A DNA stretch of 64,000 nt from Adiantum capillus-veneris (taxonomy: Eukaryota; Streptophyta; Polypodiopsida; Polypodiales; Pteridaceae). Both the position numbers and the translations under genes were made by a program. The stretch is taken from contig CM043944.1 of NCBI GenBank assembly GCA_014529385.2, forward strand, positions 173,104,740 to 173,168,739, written 5' to 3'. Positions 57,705-64,000 of this stretch are shown one piece after another. The notes under the pieces are model-generated. The model saw only the letters and a list, made by a program, of their open reading frames with translations, had not been told where the DNA came from and searched no databases. The first letter of the stretch is position 1; each line of letters starts with the position of its first letter.

Positions 57705-57930
57705 TGCTACCATATACATGTGGTAGTGATGTGTGTGAACACACTTAGGACCGCTAGGGAATTTTTTCCCTCACTAGGAGGTTTTTCCCCCCCTGCATTG
57801 AATATATGCCCATCATTCTAGGGCTATCTATCTTTCCATTGCACACAAATTAATAGACTCTTTGTTGTGTGCATTGAGCTTCCTTCATATTCTCCAAGGT
57901 GTGTGTGTTCCTGCAACCCTAATTCCAACA
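57705..57930 (+). repeat. 3' LTR of old Copia (uninterrupted)
   Basis: It is 226 bp, TG...CA, and follows the purine tract AGGGGGGAT. It serves as the empty-site reference for TIR copy B. Confidence 0.95.
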
Positions 57931-59951
57931 CTTGGCATCCCCATTATGGCACATGTTGCATGTTTGCCACATTAGCTACGTTTCCACCTCCCACTACACG
58001 TGGACCACCACTTTGCACGTGTCTCCTATCTTAATGCACATGATGTGCCTCTTAGCCCCTTGGGAATAGTCACGCACCGTGATTGTTCCAGTGGGAAGCA
58101 TGCCTTAAAAAAATTGGGTGCCGCTATGGCACGCGCGAACGAGCCTATTTAGCAACAACTACCACATCATTGCAAGAAAGCACCGTCAATGATCGACAAC
58201 AATCGACACGACAGTAGGGAAGCGCTAACGCACAGCCTCACTCACATGCGCCACTTGCACATGGCTAGCAACACCAGAGCATAGCCAAAGCTCGTGAGAG
58301 ACCTCTATGCTCGATGTTGAAGTGGAGCACCCATTGTAGTATAAATACCCCTTGCTGCTTGTTGCCGAATCCGCATATGAGATGAACCCAGGGCCATGTG
58401 GCATTGCATGGAGTGGCCACCCTCCAAGGCCTCTAAGACTTCCCAAAGAACCTTCAAAAACTCCCCAATTTTTCCAAATTTTTGGCCAGTTTCACCTGAC
58501 TGCCATTCCTGGCGTGCAACTCTAATGACCAAGTTTCACCTGACTGCCATTAGAGTTGCACACCATTCCTGGCGTGCAACTCTAATGACCAAGCTGTTGA
58601 GTCCCGGTGCAAAACACTGTCCCCGAGCTCCAATTGACGATCTGAAAAGATCGAAAAGCTCCATAAATCAAGCACTACCATTTATCTCCTAAAACCGTCT
58701 CGGACTAGCTGGCACCATTGCCATGTCCATCTCAAATCTTCAATCACCTCAAGCTTCAAATTGCCATACCTTGCAATCTATAGCTCCATTTAACGAGCCG
58801 TTTGGACCAATTGACTCAACACTTCAAGCTCTACATATCCAAGCCAAAATCAAGCACTTTGGACATCCTTGACCTGCCATCTTGTCAGGCCCTCTCTGGA
58901 GCCCTCTTGGCCATAAAATCCCACATAAACCATACATCACCGCTTCCACTTGCCAAAGCTCAAGTAAGCAGGGAGACATGTAGAGCTCAAGTTGTGGAGC
59001 ATGCCGGTATTTTTCGATTGCAAATCAGAACTCTAGATTGTACGGTTATGGCTAGTTACAATTTTGCCGGGGGCTAGGTTTGTGCCCACCTAAGTGCATG
59101 GAAAATTGGGCCATCTGTTTTTTGGCACTTGTCAAGGTTCCAAGAGGTAGAGGGCATCACTTGGAGCTGGCAGGAAATGAAAGCTAGATAGTCAAAGTTA
59201 CGTTGACCAAGATTTGTCAGTCAAAATCTAGGGCCTAGTTGGTAGTGCAAAAGTTATGAGTGTTTTTCCTCATTTTTATGGCCTCGGTTTGTGGGCCCAA
59301 AGAAGTCAAAGTGTGGCACGACCCGGGAGAATTGGAGCCAACTATGTGAGCTCTGATTGGATTCGATGGCTCGGGCATGGGATTCTTGAGCGATAAATGG
59401 TGGGGCTTGCTAGCTATGTTTGGTTTCATTTCATGAGGGTGTGAGATTTGGGGGCTTTTGGGAGCCAGGCACAAAGAGATGCCATGTGGCATCTACATAA
59501 GCCCACATGCGATGGTGCAGGCTTGGGGACTAGCTTATATAGTCTACAATATGACATATGTGTGGTGTAGAAGATGAGAGGAGAGCTTTCACTTGAGCGT
59601 GGATATGGCGGGTCTGTGTGGTGCTGCATAGGCGGCCGTGCTCGAATGGGCCGATTGCCTCTGGGCAGAGCAAGAGGCAATTTTGGCGGCGATGGTGGTT
59701 GAACAACGGTTGCACGCAATAGGGGATGTGGTTAGACCATAGGTAGTCAGTCCCATGCCCATTAAGGGCTGTGTGTTTTGGAGCTAACCCCCCTCCCCCC
59801 CCCTTTCTCCCCCCCCCAAACTAGCGACCTTGCTAGTGGTGAGGGTGGATTCATAGAGGGTGAGTCATGTTAGAAAATAAGACGTAGCTAAATAGATAAT
59901 TGAGTAGATTATTTAATGGAGAGAGACAGATTTACATACACGAGATTATAG

Positions 59952-59954
<3 letters not shown>

Positions 59955-60038
<84 letters not shown>
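59955..60038. repeat. (GA)n microsatellite
   Basis: About 84 bp of perfect GA dinucleotides. Confidence 0.97.
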
Positions 60039-60042
<4 letters not shown>

Positions 60043-60510
60043 CACGATATACATGGTTCACCCAATGTGGGCTACGTCCACGGGAAAGCAGCCATTCAAT
60101 GGCTTTAGTACTTCAAAACAAGAATTAGTTTACAAAGGGATTATACCCTTAATGGAGCTCCCGCCTTACTTCACTGTCACCACCTCACACTCACCTTGTT
60201 GCATCAATTTCACACTATGAAATGTGTGTAGAAATGGCCTCCTTTTATAGGCCAAAAGAGCTGCCCTCTCTCATGAGTGAGAGCCATGTGTAGCCGCCCT
60301 TGTGTAGATAAGTCCAAATCGGACCCTTCAATCCGCCCATGTGTGGCCGCCCTTGAGAAGACAAGTCTGCTTTTGAATTCGTCCACCAGCCATTGACTTC
60401 CGACTACCGGCCACTGGCCATCAGCCAACCGACCGGTTGTTTTCCGACCACTTTCCGGCCATAATATTCCGGCGAAAAAGAAATATTCCGGCGAAAGGAA
60501 AAAAAAGTAT

Positions 60511-60530
60511 CGGGGGCTTCCGCCCCCGAG
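60511..60530. other. Perfect GC-rich hairpin
   Basis: TCGGGGGC and GCCCCCGA pair over 8 bp around a TTCC loop. A terminator-like shape means little in a plant nuclear genome, so its role is unknown. Confidence 0.6.
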
Positions 60531-62129
60531 GCCCCTGATTTTTGGCCGTGAAAATTTTGTTTCCGGCGAGTGATTTTCCTTCACGCACGATTGCTTCTCC
60601 TCATAATGGGGGCCTTACAAATGTGCGCTTTTACCACAGAAGTTTACAAGGTAAATCAGGCTCTATACTTAACAAGTCATGCTGAAGGGGGAGAGAGAGA
60701 GGGCCTATGAGAGGAGAGGAATTGGGTGCAAGGGCGAGGAGTTGGGAGATGACTCAAGAGAGAGAGAGCCCTAGGGGTGGTCAAAGGCCATCGAGGGAAG
60801 ATCTCAAAGGCCTCTGCAAGAGCATCCAAGCCAGACAGAGAGGTGATCTCCAAGATAGTCAAAGGTGACATGGGCATGAAAATGGGAGTTGTGAGCACAA
60901 GGGAGTATGTAGGAAGAGAAAAGAGAAATAGCTCAAGGGGAAAATGAAAGCGGTCACAAGGCCGGACAAAAGCAAGTAAGGAGGGCAAGTTCAAAGGTGA
61001 GAAGGAGAAGAAAAATGAAGTAGAATATTTTTTTCTAAAAAAATGCCTAGGGACACTAGCGACATCGCTAGTGCACCCCCCTCAAGGAGAAGAGAGCAGT
61101 TGAGAGGGAGGCCAGATGCCCAAATTGAAAGAGGATCCCCTATATAAGCCATTTTTTTACCATTTTTTAATGCTTTTTGCCTAGAGGCATTGGCCCGAGA
61201 GTTTTTTTGGGAGCCTGCAGAGAGCCATAAAGAGGGTGTGTGAGTTCTTGGGTGGGCATTTTTGTGTAGAGCTGTGTGCTTGCAAAGCCCCAAGTGTGTG
61301 TTTTCTTGCTCGACAACCATGTGGGTGCGCCTTTTTTTGTTGACATGTTGTATATGGTGTTTTGAGCAGTGGTAAAGCTTCCATGGTGTTCCTTCCCCAC
61401 TGCCCCCTTCTCTACTTCTTTTTTATTGTGTGTGCAGTGCCGATGTGGATGTGTGTGCCCCCGGGCCTCTTTTTGTGTGCGGAATGGAAGTGAGAGAGTG
61501 GTTTCATGTGCGGTAGCATGTGTGGCTTGAAGCGCGATGTGAAATATGTGTGGCTAGCTGTGGTGAGTGTGCTCCTACATCGGTGTGTGTGCGGGCGATG
61601 GCTTGCTAGCATGTGCTGAGAGTTTTGAAGGTGAACTCTAGTGGATTGGGTGTTGTGTATGCCCTAGGCTATTGAGGTGCAATCTATTTTTGTGTGAGGT
61701 GTGTTCCCTCATTCCCCTTCTCGAGTGTGGTTAGAGAGTTTATAGATTGTTTCCATGGAGTGTGTTGTGTTAAAACAAGAAATTGAGAGCCTCTTATCGT
61801 GCCTCCATGTCCTAGTTGAGCCACTTGCTCCCTTGGATTAATATTTTAGTCTTGGGGCCATCTCTTTGTGAGATGTGATAGATGTTGTAAAAGGCCCTCC
61901 TCATAGAGGAAGCTAAGGCTCCATGTGCAAAGTTATGTAGACAAAGAAGATTTCTTTATCTCCCCACTCAAGCATGAAGATGTTATCCTAGGGACACCAT
62001 GGTTTCCACTCGAGCTACCTTTAATCAAATGATGGAGAGGCTCTTTAGACCTCATCAAAGCTTCAAGAGTATTCTTTGATGATACAATCTTCTACTCCAA
62101 GCCTATTAAGGAACAAAAGCATCATTTTT

Positions 62130-64000
62130 AGATAATATTTCAATTTTTGAGCAATAGTAAGCTTTATATAAATCAAATTTGTTTCTTAAAAGAGATTCAA
62201 TATTTAGGCCATATAATCTCCCAAGCAGGGATCCAAATGGACCTTGAAAAGTTGGAGGTTATAAAAGGATGGCCTACGCCAATGAATTTACATGAATTGA
62301 GAATCTTTACAGGAATGTGTGCATACTATAGATGCTTCATAGAAAAATTCTCATTCATAGCAGAGCCATTATATAATTTAACTAAAAATAATGTTAAATA
62401 TATATGGACTACAAAAGAGAATGAATTGTTTAAAAATCTCAAATTAAAACTAGTTTCTCAAGTAGTGTTAGTTTTACCCGACCTTTCAAAACCTTTTGAA
62501 GTCCAATGTGATGCTTGTGGACATGGCCTTGGGGATACGTTTCTTCAAGCAGGGTAGGCTATAGCATACAAAACTAGGAGATAAACGATCAATAAAAGAA
62601 TTTAAGCATATATGAAAAAGAGCTGTTGGCTATTTTACATGCCTTAGATGCATGTATGCATTATTGCCTAGGCACTCCACTTACTTTGCACACATGTCAT
62701 TAAAGTCTTAAGTACTTCCCAACTCAAATTAAATTGAGTGATAAGCAAATGATGTGGGAAACACTCTTGCATAGTTTAACTGGTAAGCACAACCAAGTGA
62801 TCCATGCTATGCCACATCAATCAAAGGTGAATGTTGTATCAATATCTACTCACAATAACCTGTATTTTATAATAGTTGCGTATGCTACAAATTTAGACTT
62901 CAAAGATGTAATGTTAGCTTTTGCACTAGGGAAGAACGAAGAACTACACAATGTGCAAGATGATTATCTTCTCTATGGAAATATGTTATGCATTACACAT
63001 AGCTTACATGAAAAAGTTATGTATGAATCTCATGTTCTCTCTTATACGAGACATAGAGGGACTCAAGATACTCTCAAGGGAGTAGAAATGTACTTTTATT
63101 GGCCAACAATGATGACAGCGATACCGGATTATGTTTCCAAATGCATTGTATATCCAAAGACAAAGTATGATAGAGGGAAGTTTCTTGGCTTGCTTCAAGC
63201 ATTGCTTATACATGATTCATCATTGGAGAGTATATCCATGGATTTCATCTTTGGTTTCCAAGATCCATTCATGAGAATACAAGAATATGAACAATAGTAG
63301 ACTAGTACAGTAAACAAATGCATTTTATACCCGTCAAAAAGTCCATTAAAGCACATCATATGGAAACACTCAATCTCATATCATAGATCTTTAAGTATCA
63401 TGGTTTACCGACATCTATAGTATCCGCCTACAGAGACCTAAAGAATGACTAGCAATTTTTGGAAAGGTCTCTTTGAGAATCTGGGTACTAAGTTGAATCT
63501 ATTCATCCACAAATGGATGACCAAAGTGAGATAGCAAATTCAACTATTATTGATCTACTTAAAGTCTATGTTATGGAAGTATATCAAAGAAATCAATGGG
63601 AAAAGTGTTTACCCTTAGTAGAGTATGCGCACAATAACATTGTCCATACTTCTTTTGGATGGCACCCTTTGAGGTAATTGAAGGAAGACCCAAGCTCCCA
63701 TTGATTGTTAAGACACTTGGGAAGATCTTTGTTGCTGATAAGTATAATAGAGGCCTTAAAGAATCTTTCAATAAAATTAAGGAAACTATATCCATCACAC
63801 AATAGAAGCAAAATTTTGTTGCTGGTAAGCACAGAGACAAACCTTGAATTTTAAAGAGAATGATTTGGTATTGCTTGAGTTTCCCAAATCATGCACAAGT
63901 CATACAATGGGAAAGGGGACATAAGGTTTCCCAATGGATCATCAAAAATATTATTCTAAGCTAGCAAAAGTATATTATGGCCTATTTCAAATCCTCAAGA
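62130..64000 (+). mobile_element. Decayed Gypsy pol (RT end, RNase H, integrase), runs off the window
   Basis: Gypsy landmarks occur in order. The RT thumb reads EIQYLGHIIS and VIKGWPTPMNLHELRIFTGM, with YYRCFIEKFSFIAEPL. The RNase H start is FEVQCDACGHGLG (about 62495), with QAG then a stop. The integrase zinc finger is HVLSYTRHRGTQDTLKGVE, then YWPTM and CIVYPKTKYD, where the second Cys of the C-x2-C pair is Tyr. The catalytic core is ISMDFIFG, then QMDDQSEIANSTI with the Glu, and WEKCLPLVEYAHNN. Stops and shifts are frequent (about 62556, 63297, 63448 and 63804), so it is dead. The 5' part of the element and both LTRs are not seen. Confidence 0.88.

Larger units (their letters stand above)
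47468..57930 (+). mobile_element. Old full-length Copia element with TIR copy B nested in its 5' LTR
   Basis: The 5' LTR (47468-47539 plus 52865-53020, 228 bp without the insert) and 3' LTR (57705-57930, 226 bp) both end CCCTAATTCCAACA. A 5 bp duplication CTTGG flanks the element (47463-47467 and 57931-57935). The primer site CGGTATCAGAGCAGG follows the 5' LTR, and the purine tract AGGGGGGAT precedes the 3' LTR. Without the nested element it is about 5.1 kb, the usual Copia size. Its gag-pol carries many stops and frameshifts, and the LTRs differ by many substitutions and small indels, so it is old. Confidence 0.95.
57931..62130. other. Intergenic, no gene recognised
   Basis: The stretch contains a local duplication with an inverted insert at 58490-58600, a C-rich run at 59785-59816, a long (GA)n at 59955-60038, a perfect GC hairpin near 60512, and a TATATAAG near 61140. 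Frames are short or low-complexity. Confidence 0.45.

Noticed and set aside
60511-60530. Rho-independent terminator
   Set aside because: A strong GC hairpin without a following T-run, in a plant nuclear context where that mechanism does not apply.

Overview
The window looks like intergenic, transposon-dense nuclear DNA of a land plant. The evidence is Copia-type LTR elements with initiator-Met-tRNA primer sites ('GGTATCAGAGC'), a plant-type KH/FUBP-like RNA-binding protein tail, a plant F-box remnant, plant-type Ulp1 exons with short GT-AG introns, a LINE, Gypsy and TIR elements, and many long (CT)n, (GA)n and (CA)n tracts. The relaxed, layered nesting suggests a large genome (a fern, gymnosperm or similar plant is possible), but the species cannot be fixed from sequence alone.

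Layout. 0.5-1.95 kb: last coding exon of a KH-domain, far-upstream-element-binding-like protein with a Q/G/Y/P-rich tail; its 3' flank carries three old tandem duplications. 6.2-7.4 kb: decayed LINE 3' half. 9.2-17.3 kb: a reverse-strand, internally deleted Copia element, split by a 6.2 kb non-autonomous TIR transposon (copy A, 10006-16204). 17.3-18.2 kb: truncated Copia 3' end. 18.2-20.4 kb: about 11 units of a 190 bp satellite whose unit is itself a long imperfect palindrome. 22.5-26.0 kb: a complete 3.5 kb skeletal Copia element (gag fragment, altered protease, no integrase, almost no RT) inserted in a (CA)n tract. 27.4-29.0 kb, minus strand: a histone H3/CENH3-like coding sequence followed by a four-exon Ulp1-like (C48) protease fossil. 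29.07-33.65 kb: a near-intact LINE inserted in a (CT)n tract 16 bp upstream of the histone-like ATG. 38.1-39.3 kb, minus strand: F-box pseudogene with a 0.56 kb TIR element just upstream. 44.4 kb: a 0.41 kb MITE. 47.47-57.93 kb: an old Copia element with a 5 bp target duplication (CTTGG), whose 5' LTR is interrupted by TIR copy B (47540-52864). 62.1 kb to the end: decayed Gypsy pol.

Function. Only the KH-protein exon looks like an ordinary functional host gene. The LINE may still encode complete proteins. Everything else is fossil or non-autonomous. The most unusual points are the histone-H3-like/Ulp1-like pair, the skeletal Copia family whose two members share the same deleted architecture and the same replaced protease active site, and two unrelated tandem arrays made of palindromes. 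Copies A and B of the large TIR element are nearly identical but differ by collapse of one of these palindromic arrays.
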